DNA from: an uncultured Clostridia bacterium | GTDB lineage: Bacteria > Bacillota > Clostridia > Oscillospirales > QAMX01 | Length of the DNA: 41,773 bases | Assembly (NCBI GenBank): GCA_944380935.1 | Contig: CALWJF010000063.1 | Location: forward strand, 1 to 41,773 | Reading direction: 5' to 3' | In this document: positions 24,912 through 34,454 of the stretch, piece after piece | How the letters are laid out: each line of letters starts with the position of its first letter | How positions within the stretch are numbered: position 1 is the stretch's first letter | Translations under genes and position numbers: made by a program | Notes under the pieces: generated by a model | Database searches by the model: none | Told to the model about the DNA's origin: nothing | The model's input: the letters and a program-made list of their open reading frames with translations, nothing else

Positions 24912-25417
24912 AAACAAAAAAACTGGTGATTTCCGCGATGATGACGGCACTTGCCGTTGTGTTTATGTATGTTTCAGAACTGGCGCCGACAATGCGTTTG
25001 GCGCTTGCAGCGATGGCTTGCCTGTGTACGACGGTTATTGTTGCGGAGACCGGTCCTGCCTATGCCCTGATTGCGTATGCTGCCGGTTCGGTGTTGAGCC
25101 TTTTACTTGCTCCGACGCTTGGATGGCTGTATTTGGGTTTGTTTGGGTGGTATCCAAGTGTAAAATGCGCAGTAGAGCGTATAAAATCCAAGATTATACA
25201 ATGGGTTTTAAAATTGGCAGCGTACAATATGGCAGCTTGTATACTTTATTTTTTGGTAGATGGGCTGGCGGGAATGCTTTTCCCGCGTTTTTCTTCGTAT
25301 GTGGCGTTGGTTTTTGCGGCAGGGAATGCCGTATTTGTCATTTTTGATCTGGTATTAACGAAGTTTATTATTTATTACGCGGCTGTGCTTCGGCCGAAGA
25401 TTATCAAAAACAGATAG
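24896..25417 (+). CDS. Polytopic membrane protein, ECF S-component-like
   Basis: A 173-residue very hydrophobic protein with about six transmembrane helices (roughly 8-26, 32-49, 53-72, 74-88, 106-122, 132-158). The N-terminal [20 protein letters not shown] resembles the first helix of ECF-transporter substrate-binding subunits, and [20 protein letters not shown] is an unusual conserved-looking stretch. I do not recognise the exact family. The start is ambiguous: TTG at 24896 five bases after GGGTGGT, or GTG at 24902; no ATG is suitably placed before residue 15. It overlaps the J-protein end by 16 bases. Confidence 0.65.
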   Translation: MPVHIKTKKLVISAMMTALAVVFMYVSELAPTMRLALAAMACLCTTVIVAETGPAYALIAYAAGSVLSLLLAPTLGWLYLGLFGWYPSVKCAVERIKSKIIQWVLKLAAYNMAACILYFLVDGLAGMLFPRFSSYVALVFAAGNAVFVIFDLVLTKFIIYYAAVLRPKIIKNR

Positions 25418-25428
25418 AGGGTAAAATC

Positions 25429-26307
25429 ATGATCAAGAGTATGACCGGCTATGGGCGTGCAGTTTGCCAGGTGCATGGCCGGACCATTACAGTAGAGATT
25501 AAGAGTGTAAATCATCGGTATTTTGACTGTTCTGTTAAACTTCCGCGCGTATATATGTTTCTTGAGGACCCGCTGAAAAAAGCTCTGCAAGGCGGTGTGT
25601 CCCGTGGGAAAATTGAAGTGGGTGTGATGATTGAGGAACAGGCGGGGGATAACATTCAGGTCCGCTTCAATGAACCGGTATTTGATGCATACTATCAGGC
25701 GATGCAGGCGATGCGTGAAAAGTATTCTCTGCGCGATGATATTTCCGTGGTAGCACTGAGCCGCTTCCCGGAAGTGTTCACGATTGAACGGCGGGATGTA
25801 AACGAGGCTGAACTTACAGACGACGTTTTACAGACTGCAAATGCTGCATTGAAGGATTTTACGACGATGCGTGCGCGGGAAGGGGAAAAGCTTTATGCAG
25901 ATCTTGCCATGCGCGCTGGTGTTATATCCAATATGGTAGATGCAATTGCTGCACGTGCGCCGCAGATTTCTCAACAGTATCTGGAAAAGCTGACGGCGCG
26001 TATTCGCGAAATCCTGGAGGGCGCGGCGCCTGACGAGAACCGTCTTTTGACGGAAGCGGCAATTTTTGCGGATCGAGCCGCGGTAGATGAAGAAATTGTC
26101 CGTTTGCGCAGCCATATCAGCCAGCTTACTCAGCTCATTGAGTCGGATACGGCAGTCGGCCGAAAGCTGGATTTTTTAATCCAGGAGTTTAACCGCGAGG
26201 CTAATACGATCGGCTCCAAAGCCAATGATATTGCATTAAGCCGCATTGTTGTAGATCTGAAGGCGGAGATAGAAAAGGTGCGCGAACAGGTCCAGAATGT
26301 GGAGTGA
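25429..26307 (+). CDS. yicC: YicC-family endoribonuclease
   Basis: A 292-residue YicC/YloC protein. Members have been shown to act as RNA endonucleases involved in small-RNA and mRNA turnover. The N-terminal [10 protein letters not shown] and [17 protein letters not shown] near 24-41 and the C-terminal DUF1732 region with [21 protein letters not shown] near 244-264 are diagnostic. It is the first gene of the conserved yicC-remA-gmk-rpoZ-priA-def-fmt order found throughout Bacillota. The ATG at 25429 follows GAGGG, 11 bases after the membrane-protein gene, so it may also be read from upstream. Confidence 0.95.
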   Translation: MIKSMTGYGRAVCQVHGRTITVEIKSVNHRYFDCSVKLPRVYMFLEDPLKKALQGGVSRGKIEVGVMIEEQAGDNIQVRFNEPVFDAYYQAMQAMREKYSLRDDISVVALSRFPEVFTIERRDVNEAELTDDVLQTANAALKDFTTMRAREGEKLYADLAMRAGVISNMVDAIAARAPQISQQYLEKLTARIREILEGAAPDENRLLTEAAIFADRAAVDEEIVRLRSHISQLTQLIESDTAVGRKLDFLIQEFNREANTIGSKANDIALSRIVVDLKAEIEKVREQVQNVE

Positions 26308-26315
26308 GGTGGAAT

Positions 26316-26588
26316 ATGAAACTGATTAATATCGGATTTGGCAATATGGTTTCCACCAATCGCCTTGTGGCGATTGTCAGCCCGGAATCCGCCCCCATAA
26401 AACGCATTATCCAGGAAGCACGTGACCGGGGAATGTGTATCGATGCGACCTACGGCCGCCGGACTCGTGCGGTAATCGTTACAGATTCGGATCATGTGAT
26501 TCTTTCCGCAATTCAGCCGGAGACGGTGGCAAATCGTCTTTATGACCGCAATGAGCCGGATGAGGAGGAGCTTGAGGATGAAGATTGA
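26316..26588 (+). CDS. remA: RemA-family DNA-binding regulator (DUF370)
   Basis: A 90-residue DUF370/RemA protein. In B. subtilis RemA is a ring-forming DNA-binding protein that activates biofilm-matrix and osmoprotection genes. [20 protein letters not shown], the [17 protein letters not shown] helix and [14 protein letters not shown] near 45-58 are highly conserved. The start at 26316 follows GAGGTGG. The acidic tail ends within the first codons of gmk (11-base overlap). Confidence 0.95.
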   Translation: MKLINIGFGNMVSTNRLVAIVSPESAPIKRIIQEARDRGMCIDATYGRRTRAVIVTDSDHVILSAIQPETVANRLYDRNEPDEEELEDED

Positions 26589-27183
26589 GCATCCGGCCTG
26601 TATTATTCTATCTGGTCCCAGCGGCGCGGGAAAGAGTACGGTATTAAAAAAGCTGATGGAAACGCAACCGGATCTTTATTTTTCCGTATCCGCTACAACG
26701 CGCGCCCCGCGCCCCGGCGAACGGGCGGGTGTAGATTATGACTATCTTCGCCGGGAGGAATTTGAAACGCTATTGAACAATGACGGTCTTTTGGAATATA
26801 CCTGTTATGCAGGTGAATATTATGGTACGCCGCGCGCGCAGGTGGAACGTGCCTATGCAATGGGCCGGGATATTCTGTTTGACGTGGATGAACGCGGCGC
26901 GCGGAGTATCCGGGAAAAACTCCCGGAAAGTGTAGCGGTATTGCTTGCGCCGCCGTCAATGGCGGTTTTGGAGCAGCGTCTGCGCGGACGCAATACAGAA
27001 ACAGAGGAAAAAATTCAAAAGCGTTTGGCAACCGCGAAGAATTATTTCGAGCAGTTGGATATTTTTGATTATGTGATTTCCGCAGAAACGCCGGAATATG
27101 CGGCATGCCGGCTGGAAGCGATTTTGCTGTCCCAGCGTCTGCGGATTCTGGAACCGGAAAAGTTAAAGGAGTTTTTCATATGA
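26578..27183 (+). CDS. gmk: Guanylate kinase
   Basis: Phosphorylates GMP to GDP with ATP. The 201-residue protein has the P-loop [11 protein letters not shown] at 11-21, the GMP-binding segment [13 protein letters not shown] near 43-55 and [11 protein letters not shown] near 89-99, plus the lid region [18 protein letters not shown] chose the ATG at 26578, downstream of a GAGGAGGAG, rather than upstream in-frame ATGs inside remA. It overlaps remA by 11 bases and rpoZ by four (ATGA). Confidence 0.97.
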   Translation: MKIEHPACIILSGPSGAGKSTVLKKLMETQPDLYFSVSATTRAPRPGERAGVDYDYLRREEFETLLNNDGLLEYTCYAGEYYGTPRAQVERAYAMGRDILFDVDERGARSIREKLPESVAVLLAPPSMAVLEQRLRGRNTETEEKIQKRLATAKNYFEQLDIFDYVISAETPEYAACRLEAILLSQRLRILEPEKLKEFFI

Positions 27184-27497
27184 AACGCAATGGAAGCATG
27201 CTGGATCCTACGATAAATGAATTAAAGGCAAAGATGAACAACCGCTATCTGCTGGTTAATGTTGCAGCGCAACGCGCCCGTGAGATCGCGCAGCGTGCTG
27301 AGGATGAGGAAATCTTTTTGGAAAACAAACCGGTAACCATAGCGCTGCATGAAATTGCAGATGGGGAAATCCGCGTTGTGCCTGTGGAAGCAAAGCCGCA
27401 GACCGAAGAGGATGCAAATATTTGGGATGTACTCGACGCGGAAGAGAAGGCACAGGAAGATGCACAGCAAAATGTGCAGGAAGATCGTGGAGAATAA
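27180..27497 (+). CDS. rpoZ: RNA polymerase omega subunit
   Basis: A 105-residue omega subunit that helps assemble RNA polymerase on the beta-prime subunit. MLDPTINELKAKMNNRYLLV at 7-26 and AAQRAREIAQRAE at 29-41 are the conserved helices. The C-terminal 40 residues are Glu/Asp/Gln-rich and variable. The start overlaps the gmk stop as ATGA at 27180. Confidence 0.94.
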   Translation: MKRNGSMLDPTINELKAKMNNRYLLVNVAAQRAREIAQRAEDEEIFLENKPVTIALHEIADGEIRVVPVEAKPQTEEDANIWDVLDAEEKAQEDAQQNVQEDRGE

Positions 27498-27499
27498 AA

Positions 27500-29932
27500 T
27501 TGGCCGAATACGCACGGGTTGCTGTTGAAGGCGTGCCGCCTGAAATCGATAAACTGTATGATTATGCGCTTGCGCCGGAACACCAGGGACTGGTCGTACC
27601 GGGCATGCGGGTTATTGTGCCTTTTGGCCGGGGTAACCGCCGTCGGGAAGCTATGGTGGTTATGCTGACAGATAATACGCTGGTCAAAACCGTTAAATTG
27701 GTGGAAACGGTGATCGATGGGGAACCTGTGCTGGATGCGCAGCTTCTCAAGCTGGCACTGCATCTGCGGGCGCGGCTGTGCTGCGCATTTTATGCCATTG
27801 TGCATGCTATGCTTCCGGCGGGCCTTTGGTACCGGCGTGAAACGGCTTATGTATGCGCACCGTCTTATCAGGAGGAACTGGACAGCTGTAATGTACAGGA
27901 GCGGGCGCTTTTGGATTATTTGGCGGCCAATCCCGGCGCATCGCGCATAACACTGATGCATATTACGAAAGCACCGGTTCTTGAACGAATGCTTCGACAA
28001 GGATTTATTCAGAAACAGGAAGCCTTTTTGCCAGCGGTAAAGGAAAAACGGCAAGTGGTATACCAGCTGACACCACAGGGACGCGCCTATGATCCGACGC
28101 CGGTTTCCGCAGCCCGTAGTCCTGCGAGATACGCGGCAATAGAATTTCTGAAGCAGAACACGCAGGCGGATGCCCGGGAAATTGCATATTATACCGGTGC
28201 GTCGCGTGCGATACTGACGGGTCTTGTCCGGGCCGGCCTGGCAGAACAAACGGAGCGCCGGGTCTGGCGCAAACCGGATGCCGGCGTTTATCAGCCAATT
28301 TCCATTCATTTGAACGCGCAACAAGAAGATGCAGTCGAAGGCCTGCGTATGTTGGCGGATATACGACAGGCACATACAGCGTTATTGTTTGGTGTAACAG
28401 GGAGCGGAAAAACAGAGGTTTACATAAATTTAATTCGTCATGTATTACAAACAGGTGGCCGGGTTATCGTATTGGTTCCCGAGATTTCGTTGACGCCGCA
28501 GTTTATAGCGCGCTTTTTCTATGAATTCGGGACACGGGTTGCGTTGCTGCACAGTGCTTTGGCGTTGGGGGAACGTTACGACGAGTGGAGCCGGATTAAA
28601 AGCGGGCAGGTTGATGTTGTAGTTGGTACCCGGAGCGCCGTATTTGCCCCTTTGGAAGATTTGCGACTCATTATCATGGATGAGGAGCATGAACAGACTT
28701 TTGTATCGGATGTGGACCCGCGCTATCATGCGCGTGAGGTTGCACAGTACCGCGCGCGTGAGTCCGGGGCACTGGTAGTTTTGGGTTCAGCGACCCCGTC
28801 GGTTCATACAGCGTATCATGCAAAAGAAGGCGACTATGCCTTTTTTTCTCTATCTCAGCGTGCCAGGGAGGCAAAACCTGTCGAAGTAATTCTATCCGAC
28901 CGGCGTGCAGCATGGCGTGCCGGGTATAAGGGAGATATCGGGCCGGAACTGGCCGCACAGTTGGGGCAAACTTTGGCGCGCGGAGAACAGGCGCTCTTTT
29001 TTCTCAACCGCCGGGGTTCCTGCCGCAGTGTCCGGTGCCTGCATTGCGGGCATGTGCCCATGTGCGTCAATTGTTCCAGCGCTCTGTCCTATCATCAGGC
29101 AAGCGGCCGCCTTTTGTGCCATTTGTGCGGCTACTCCGAGCCCATGCCGGCGTGTTGCCCCGAGTGCGGAGGCCGGCATATGGAGCGCATCGGGAGTGGG
29201 ACGCAGCGGGTAGAACAGGCTTTGCTTGAAGCGGTTCCGGGGATCCGGGTACTGCGTATGGATTCCGACACAACGCAGGGGAAAGACAGCCATGAACAGA
29301 TTTTGGCCCGGTTTGCTGCCGGAGAGGCGGATGTGCTTGTTGGGACGCAAATGATTGCAAAAGGATTGGATTTTCCCAATGTAACGCTTTCGGCAGTGAT
29401 TGATGCAGATATGAGCCTGTATACCGGGGATTTTCGCGCTTCTGAGCGCACGTTTTCACTGATCACCCAAGTGATCGGCCGTTCCGGACGCGCAGAAAAG
29501 CCGGGTTATGCAGTGATTCAGACGGCATCTCCGGAAAATGCGGTTATTCGTGCCGCTGCCCGGCAGGATTATTGGGCATTCTATGCATCTGAAATTCTTT
29601 TGCGCCGTCAATTGCAGCAGCCGCCTTTTATACGCTTTGCCTGTATGTATTTTTCTGCACCGCTGGATGCGGATGCGTGCGCTGCGGCGGGACGAATGTA
29701 CGCGCTTTTGCGCAGCTATTTGGATCATGCGTTTTGCGATTTGGATGTTACTTTATTGGGGCCGGCGCCGGCGCCTGTACATAAAATAAACAATCAGTTT
29801 TATTATACACTTTATCTAAAATATCAGGATTCCAAACGACAGCGGCGGCTGTTTTCCGGGGTTCTTGAACAATTTCGGCAGGACCGGCAGAACCGGAATG
29901 TCAAAGTTTATTATGATTTGAATTTAGAATAG
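27500..29932 (+). CDS. priA: Primosomal replication-restart helicase PriA
   Basis: 3'-to-5' DNA helicase that reloads the replicative helicase on stalled forks. The 810-residue protein has the N-terminal DNA-binding domain (DKLYDYALAP, GMRVIVPFG), Walker A GVTGSGKTEVY with Lys304, DEEH box at 394-397, then paired zinc-binding cysteines from Cys513 (CLHCG, CVNC, CHLCG, CPECG), and helicase motifs such as VLVGTQMIAKGLDFPNV. The start is a TTG at 27500, eight bases after GTGGAG; no ATG in frame gives a sensible N-terminus, because the ATG at 27422 lies inside rpoZ. Confidence 0.96.
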   Translation: MAEYARVAVEGVPPEIDKLYDYALAPEHQGLVVPGMRVIVPFGRGNRRREAMVVMLTDNTLVKTVKLVETVIDGEPVLDAQLLKLALHLRARLCCAFYAIVHAMLPAGLWYRRETAYVCAPSYQEELDSCNVQERALLDYLAANPGASRITLMHITKAPVLERMLRQGFIQKQEAFLPAVKEKRQVVYQLTPQGRAYDPTPVSAARSPARYAAIEFLKQNTQADAREIAYYTGASRAILTGLVRAGLAEQTERRVWRKPDAGVYQPISIHLNAQQEDAVEGLRMLADIRQAHTALLFGVTGSGKTEVYINLIRHVLQTGGRVIVLVPEISLTPQFIARFFYEFGTRVALLHSALALGERYDEWSRIKSGQVDVVVGTRSAVFAPLEDLRLIIMDEEHEQTFVSDVDPRYHAREVAQYRARESGALVVLGSATPSVHTAYHAKEGDYAFFSLSQRAREAKPVEVILSDRRAAWRAGYKGDIGPELAAQLGQTLARGEQALFFLNRRGSCRSVRCLHCGHVPMCVNCSSALSYHQASGRLLCHLCGYSEPMPACCPECGGRHMERIGSGTQRVEQALLEAVPGIRVLRMDSDTTQGKDSHEQILARFAAGEADVLVGTQMIAKGLDFPNVTLSAVIDADMSLYTGDFRASERTFSLITQVIGRSGRAEKPGYAVIQTASPENAVIRAAARQDYWAFYASEILLRRQLQQPPFIRFACMYFSAPLDADACAAAGRMYALLRSYLDHAFCDLDVTLLGPAPAPVHKINNQFYYTLYLKYQDSKRQRRLFSGVLEQFRQDRQNRNVKVYYDLNLE

Positions 29933-29947
29933 AAAGGATACCCTGAC

Positions 29948-30424
29948 ATGGCAATTCGAAATATTCTGACACAAAAGGATCCGCAGCTTGTAAAAAAATC
30001 GCGCACTGTGGAGGATTTTGGCCCGCGTACGCAGACCCTGATCGATGATATGATCGAGACGATGCATCGGCGTGAAGGCGTGGGAATCGCTGCACCGCAG
30101 GTTGGGGTGCTGCGGCGGATCGTAGTGGTAGAACCGGAAGAAGGAAAGACCCTGGTTTTGATCAATCCGGAGATTTTAGAGCAGTCGGGTAGTGTAGAGG
30201 GCCGGGAAGGTTGTCTGAGTATTCCGCATATCTGGGGATTGGTGGACCGCCCACAGCATATTAAGGTACATGCGCAGCTGCGTGATGGTCGGGAAACAAC
30301 GTTTGAAGCGCGTGACTTTGCAGCACGGGTGATTTGCCACGAGACGGACCATCTTGAAGGCGTGTTGTTTACCGACCGTGCCAAACGTCTGCTTACCGAT
30401 GAAGAATTAGAGGAATTAGAATAA
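29948..30424 (+). CDS. def: Peptide deformylase
   Basis: Removes the formyl group from the N-terminal methionine of new proteins. The 158-residue metalloenzyme shows all three motifs: GVGIAAPQ at 44-51, EGCLS at 87-91 with metal ligand Cys89, and HETDH at 131-135 with the two His ligands and catalytic Glu132. The start has GAAAGGA upstream. It directly abuts fmt, whose product adds the formyl group that this enzyme removes. Confidence 0.97.
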   Translation: MAIRNILTQKDPQLVKKSRTVEDFGPRTQTLIDDMIETMHRREGVGIAAPQVGVLRRIVVVEPEEGKTLVLINPEILEQSGSVEGREGCLSIPHIWGLVDRPQHIKVHAQLRDGRETTFEARDFAARVICHETDHLEGVLFTDRAKRLLTDEELEELE

Positions 30425-31351
30425 ATGCGGATTATTTACATGGGAACGCCGGATTTCGCCTGTGCACCGCTTCGCGCACTACTTGAGGCCCGCCATGAAA
30501 TCCAGGCGGTATTTTGCCAACCCGATCGCCCGAAGGGCCGTGGAATGAAGCGGATGGCCCCGCCGGTAAAAATGCTTGCGCAGTCCAATGGGATTCCGGT
30601 ATATCAGCCGGAGAGCTTCCGCGATCACGCGGCATTGCCGGTTTTGGAACAGTATCAGCCGGATGCGATTGTTGTGGCGGCATATGGACGGATTCTGCCG
30701 CCGTATGTGCTGCGTGCGCCAAGATATGGCTGTATCAATGTACACGCTTCACTTCTGCCTAAATATCGCGGTGCGGCGCCGATTCAATATGCGATTTTAA
30801 ACGGAGAACGGGAAACCGGCGTGACCATTATGCATATGGCGCGCAAACTGGATGCCGGGGATATGATCCTTTCGGAAAAACTGGAAATTGGTGAATACGA
30901 AACCGCCGGTGCGTTGACGCAGCGGCTGTCCGAGCTTGGCGCGCAGTTGCTGTGCCGGGCGTTGGCGCAGCTTGAGGAAGGGACGGCGCAGTGCGTCGCA
31001 CAGGATGATGCAGCGGCAAGCTATGCGCCGGTAATTACCCGAGCGGATGCCCGACCGGATTTTTCCAGACCGGTGTGTGAAGTTTGCAATCGGGTCCGGG
31101 CAATGCAGCCTGCTCCCGGCGCGTACGCCGAGGCAAACGGCAGCATATTTAAAATTCCTGTGCTATATGCCGTAGGGGAAACGACAAGCGCTGAGCCGGG
31201 AACCGTACTTGGACTGGATGAAAAAGGCCGGCTGCGTATTGCGTGTGCAGACGGGATTGCTGCCGCACCGGAGATTCAGGCACCGTCGAGCCGTCGGATG
31301 CCATGCGCGGATTATGCGCGCGGGCATGCGCTGCCGGAGAAGTTTGCCTGA
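30425..31351 (+). CDS. fmt: Methionyl-tRNA formyltransferase
   Basis: Formylates initiator Met-tRNA using 10-formyl-THF. The 308-residue protein has the start RIIYMGTPDFA, the loop PDRPKGRGMKRMAPPVK that contacts tRNA, and the catalytic residues Asn105, His107 (INVHASLLPKYRGAAPIQ) and Asp144, which match Asn106, His108 and Asp144 of the Escherichia coli enzyme. The C-terminal tRNA-binding domain follows from about 205. It begins at the base after the def stop and shares one base with rsmB. Confidence 0.97.
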   Translation: MRIIYMGTPDFACAPLRALLEARHEIQAVFCQPDRPKGRGMKRMAPPVKMLAQSNGIPVYQPESFRDHAALPVLEQYQPDAIVVAAYGRILPPYVLRAPRYGCINVHASLLPKYRGAAPIQYAILNGERETGVTIMHMARKLDAGDMILSEKLEIGEYETAGALTQRLSELGAQLLCRALAQLEEGTAQCVAQDDAAASYAPVITRADARPDFSRPVCEVCNRVRAMQPAPGAYAEANGSIFKIPVLYAVGETTSAEPGTVLGLDEKGRLRIACADGIAAAPEIQAPSSRRMPCADYARGHALPEKFA

Positions 31352-32697
31352 TGGCTGCGGATGCGAGGACGGTTGCGGTCGACGCTTTGGCGGCAGTGGA
31401 TCGCGGCGCGTATAGTGAACTTTATCTGGCTTCCGCGATAAAAAAAGCGGGGCTTGAACGCCGGGATGCGGCGTTGTGTGTGGCAATTTGCGGCGGGGTG
31501 CTTAGAAATCGGGCATATTTGGATTTTCGCATTGCCGCATGTTCAACGATGAAACTGAAAAAAATAGCGCCGCGGGTTTTAAATATTTTACGCGTTGCGG
31601 CGTTTCAAATTTGTTTTCTTGAACGGGTGCCGGATTCCGCAGCGGTTAACGCTGCGGTAGACCAGGCCCGGAAGAGTACCGGCGCCCGGAGCGCAGGTTT
31701 TGTAAATGCGGTATTGCGGCGGATGGTCCGGGAGAAAGATACGCCGCCGCAGCCGGAAAGCCGGGATATTATCGAAAATCTGGCAATTCGCTATAGCCAT
31801 CCGCAATGGCTTGTACGCAGGTTTTTTTCCCGACTCGGTGCTGAGGAAACCGAAGCGCTGTTGACTGTTGATAATACACCGCCGCCGATCGTGGCACGCG
31901 TCAATACGCTGCGTGGTTCAAACGCGGAAGCGGTACATATGCTGGAAGCGCAGCAGGTCGGCGTCCAGCCCCATCCATTTTTACCCGATGCGCTGGTGCT
32001 TTCCCATACGGGTGACATCGACCGGCTTGATGCTTATCAAAACGGGAATATTACGATCCAGGATACTGCTTCACAGCTTTGTGCATGGGCGCTTGCACCG
32101 GTTCCGGGAAGCCGAATGCTGGATTTGTGTGCGGCTCCGGGTGGAAAAAGCTTCGCCTGTGCGGGGCAGATGCAAAATTGCGGGGAAATTGTTGCTTGTG
32201 ATTTGCATCCCCATCGAGTGCAGCTAATATCGAGTGGTGCAGAGCGTCTGGGGATTGGGATTGTGCGTCCAATGCAGGCGGATGGGACGGTTTTCCGCAG
32301 CGAGTGGGAGAATGCTTTTGATTTTGTATTGGTAGACGCACCCTGTTCGGGTATCGGCGTAATTCGCCGAAAAAGTGAAATTCGTTATAAAGAAGAAGGT
32401 TCTCTTTTGGAATTGCCGCCGGTGCAGATGACGCTGCTTGCCAATGCAGGACGCTATGTCCGTCCGGGAGGAGTTCTTGTCTATTCGACCTGTACACTGC
32501 TTTCCGAGGAAAATGAAGCAGTTTTTACAGATTTTATAAATAAAAATCGCAATTTTATACCGCTGGACTTTGCTTTGCCCGGTGTAGGCGCTTCTACGGA
32601 TGGAATGTTGACGCTGTGGCCGCACAAAACTGGGACAGATGGATTTTTCATTGCAAAAGCGAGGAAGATGGATGCAGAATCTGCGCGATCTAGATAA
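31351..32697 (+). CDS. rsmB: 16S rRNA m5C967 methyltransferase RsmB
   Basis: SAM-dependent cytosine-5 methyltransferase of the small-subunit rRNA. The 448-residue protein has an N-terminal NusB-like RNA-binding domain (to about 140) and a C-terminal NOL1/NOP2/Sun catalytic domain with the SAM loop LDLCAAPGGKS at 257-267 and two active-site cysteines, Cys332 in DAPCSG and the attacking Cys381 in YSTCTL. The start at 31351 overlaps the fmt stop (TGATG). It overlaps rlmN by 26 bases. Confidence 0.95.
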   Translation: MAADARTVAVDALAAVDRGAYSELYLASAIKKAGLERRDAALCVAICGGVLRNRAYLDFRIAACSTMKLKKIAPRVLNILRVAAFQICFLERVPDSAAVNAAVDQARKSTGARSAGFVNAVLRRMVREKDTPPQPESRDIIENLAIRYSHPQWLVRRFFSRLGAEETEALLTVDNTPPPIVARVNTLRGSNAEAVHMLEAQQVGVQPHPFLPDALVLSHTGDIDRLDAYQNGNITIQDTASQLCAWALAPVPGSRMLDLCAAPGGKSFACAGQMQNCGEIVACDLHPHRVQLISSGAERLGIGIVRPMQADGTVFRSEWENAFDFVLVDAPCSGIGVIRRKSEIRYKEEGSLLELPPVQMTLLANAGRYVRPGGVLVYSTCTLLSEENEAVFTDFINKNRNFIPLDFALPGVGASTDGMLTLWPHKTGTDGFFIAKARKMDAESARSR

Positions 32698-33718
32698 AGA
32701 GGCGCTTTTGGCGCAGATGGAGGCTTTTGGCCAGCCAGCTTACCGGGCAGGCCAAATTTTCAAATGGGTACAGAAAACCGGCGCAGCCTGTTTTGCCGAA
32801 ATGACCGATATTCCAAAGATATTGCGTGCACAGCTTGCCGGCCGGTTTACACTTAGTGCACCGCAGCTTCTGCGCAGGCAGATCGCCCGGGACGGAACGC
32901 GGAAATACCTGTGGGGTTTTTCGGATGGGAACTGTGTCGAAAGCGTGTTGATGCGATACACCCATGGTTACACGATCTGTATTTCTACCCAGGTGGGCTG
33001 CCGGATGGGATGCGTATTCTGTGCTTCCACCATCGGCAGCAAAATCCGTGATCTTACGCCTGGGGAAATTTTGGAGCAGATAATTTTTACGGCAAAAGAT
33101 GCCGGGGTGCAGATATCGAATCTTGTATTGATGGGGACCGGCGAGCCGCTGGACAATTATGAAAATGTTGTGCAGTTTCTTCGTTTGGTTCATGACCGGG
33201 ACGGTCAGGATATCGGGTTGCGGCATATATCTCTTTCGACGTGTGGGTTGTGTGATCGCATTCGGGAACTTGCAGCGCTGAATTTACAAATTACGCTGTC
33301 CGTATCGTTGCATGCACCCAATGATATGCTGCGCAATCAAATTATGCCGGTCAATCGACGTTGGCCGATTCGGGAATTAATGGCTGCTTGTTCAGACTAT
33401 ATTGCGCAGACAAACCGTCGTATTTCTTATGAATATGCCCTGATCCGCGGGTTTAACGACAGCATAGACTGTGCTCGTGAACTTACCGCGCTGTTGCAGG
33501 GGACGTTGGCGCATGTCAATCTGATTCGCCTGAACCCGATTACGGAGAGTCCGTTGAAACCATCGACGCCGCAAGCAACGCAGGCGTTTTGCGATTACCT
33601 TAATATGCATGGCGTAACGACGACGGTACGGCGGCGCCTGGGGTTTGATATCGACGCATCGTGCGGTCAGCTGCGCAGGAAATACCAGCAGAACAAGGAA
33701 GAAGGAGCAGATCGATGA
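32672..33718 (+). CDS. rlmN: Dual-specificity 23S rRNA/tRNA A2503 methyltransferase RlmN
   Basis: Radical-SAM enzyme that methylates C2 of A2503 in 23S rRNA and A37 in some tRNAs. The 348-residue protein has the cluster motif CRMGCVFC with Cys110, 114 and 117, the GTGEPLDNY segment near 161-169, and a C-terminal Cys331 in DASCGQL that acts in the methyl-cysteine cycle in the family. The start ATG at 32672 has GAGGAAG upstream; the longer frame lies within rsmB. It overlaps prpC by four bases. A Cfr-type resistance enzyme is unlikely from the operon context. Confidence 0.95.
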   Translation: MQNLRDLDKEALLAQMEAFGQPAYRAGQIFKWVQKTGAACFAEMTDIPKILRAQLAGRFTLSAPQLLRRQIARDGTRKYLWGFSDGNCVESVLMRYTHGYTICISTQVGCRMGCVFCASTIGSKIRDLTPGEILEQIIFTAKDAGVQISNLVLMGTGEPLDNYENVVQFLRLVHDRDGQDIGLRHISLSTCGLCDRIRELAALNLQITLSVSLHAPNDMLRNQIMPVNRRWPIRELMAACSDYIAQTNRRISYEYALIRGFNDSIDCARELTALLQGTLAHVNLIRLNPITESPLKPSTPQATQAFCDYLNMHGVTTTVRRRLGFDIDASCGQLRRKYQQNKEEGADR

Positions 33719-34443
33719 ATATATTTGGTTTAAGCGATGTGGGTCGAGTACGGCCCAACAATGAAGATCATTGCCGGTTTGAGAAACTGGGGGACGGGCA
33801 GGCGATTTTCGTTGTCTGTGACGGGATGGGCGGCGCACGTGCCGGCCAGATCGCCAGTGAAATCGCCTCGGATGTTTTTATCGAACAGCTTCGCGGTTAT
33901 GTCCGGGAGAAAATGACAATTCGTTATATGGAATCTGTATTGCAAAATGCAGTCAGCTTTGCAAATTATGATACATATAAGATGGCCAATTCTGAACCGC
34001 AGTATCACGGGATGGGGACGACACTGGTTGGCGGTATATATCATAACGGGCAGGTGATCCTTGCCAATATTGGCGATAGCCGCGCATATCTGTTTGACGG
34101 GGGAGAGCTGCGGCAACTGACGCGCGACCATTCTTTTGTGGAAGAACTGGTGCAGCGAGGGGAAATCACGCAGGAACAGGCGCGCAGCCATCCACGGAAG
34201 AACATTATAACGCGGGCAATGGGGCCGGACCGAAGACCGAAAGCAGATGTTTATCCGTTTACTATGGAGCCCGGACAGAAGCTGCTTTTGTGCAGCGACG
34301 GGCTTTCTAATATGTTGGAGCAGGCGCAGATGGAGGAAATTTTGACGGGCACGGATGTGGAAACGGTTTGTAAGAACCTGATTTGCGCGGCGAATGAAAA
34401 CGGTGGAACGGATAATATAACCGTGTTGGTATTGTATGCCTAA
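33715..34443 (+). CDS. prpC: PP2C-type Ser/Thr phosphatase PrpC/Stp
   Basis: Dephosphorylates targets of the PASTA kinase. The 242-residue PPM protein has the metal-binding Asp motifs: GRVRPNNEDHC near 9-19, VCDGMGGARAG near 37-47, IGDSRAYLF near 120, LCSDGLSNML near 193 and GGTDNITVLV near 228. The ATG at 33715 overlaps the rlmN stop (ATGA) and follows AAGGAG. It is 11 bases before prkC, the standard phosphatase-kinase pair. Confidence 0.96.
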   Translation: MNIFGLSDVGRVRPNNEDHCRFEKLGDGQAIFVVCDGMGGARAGQIASEIASDVFIEQLRGYVREKMTIRYMESVLQNAVSFANYDTYKMANSEPQYHGMGTTLVGGIYHNGQVILANIGDSRAYLFDGGELRQLTRDHSFVEELVQRGEITQEQARSHPRKNIITRAMGPDRRPKADVYPFTMEPGQKLLLCSDGLSNMLEQAQMEEILTGTDVETVCKNLICAANENGGTDNITVLVLYA

Positions 34444-34454
34444 GGGGTGAGAAA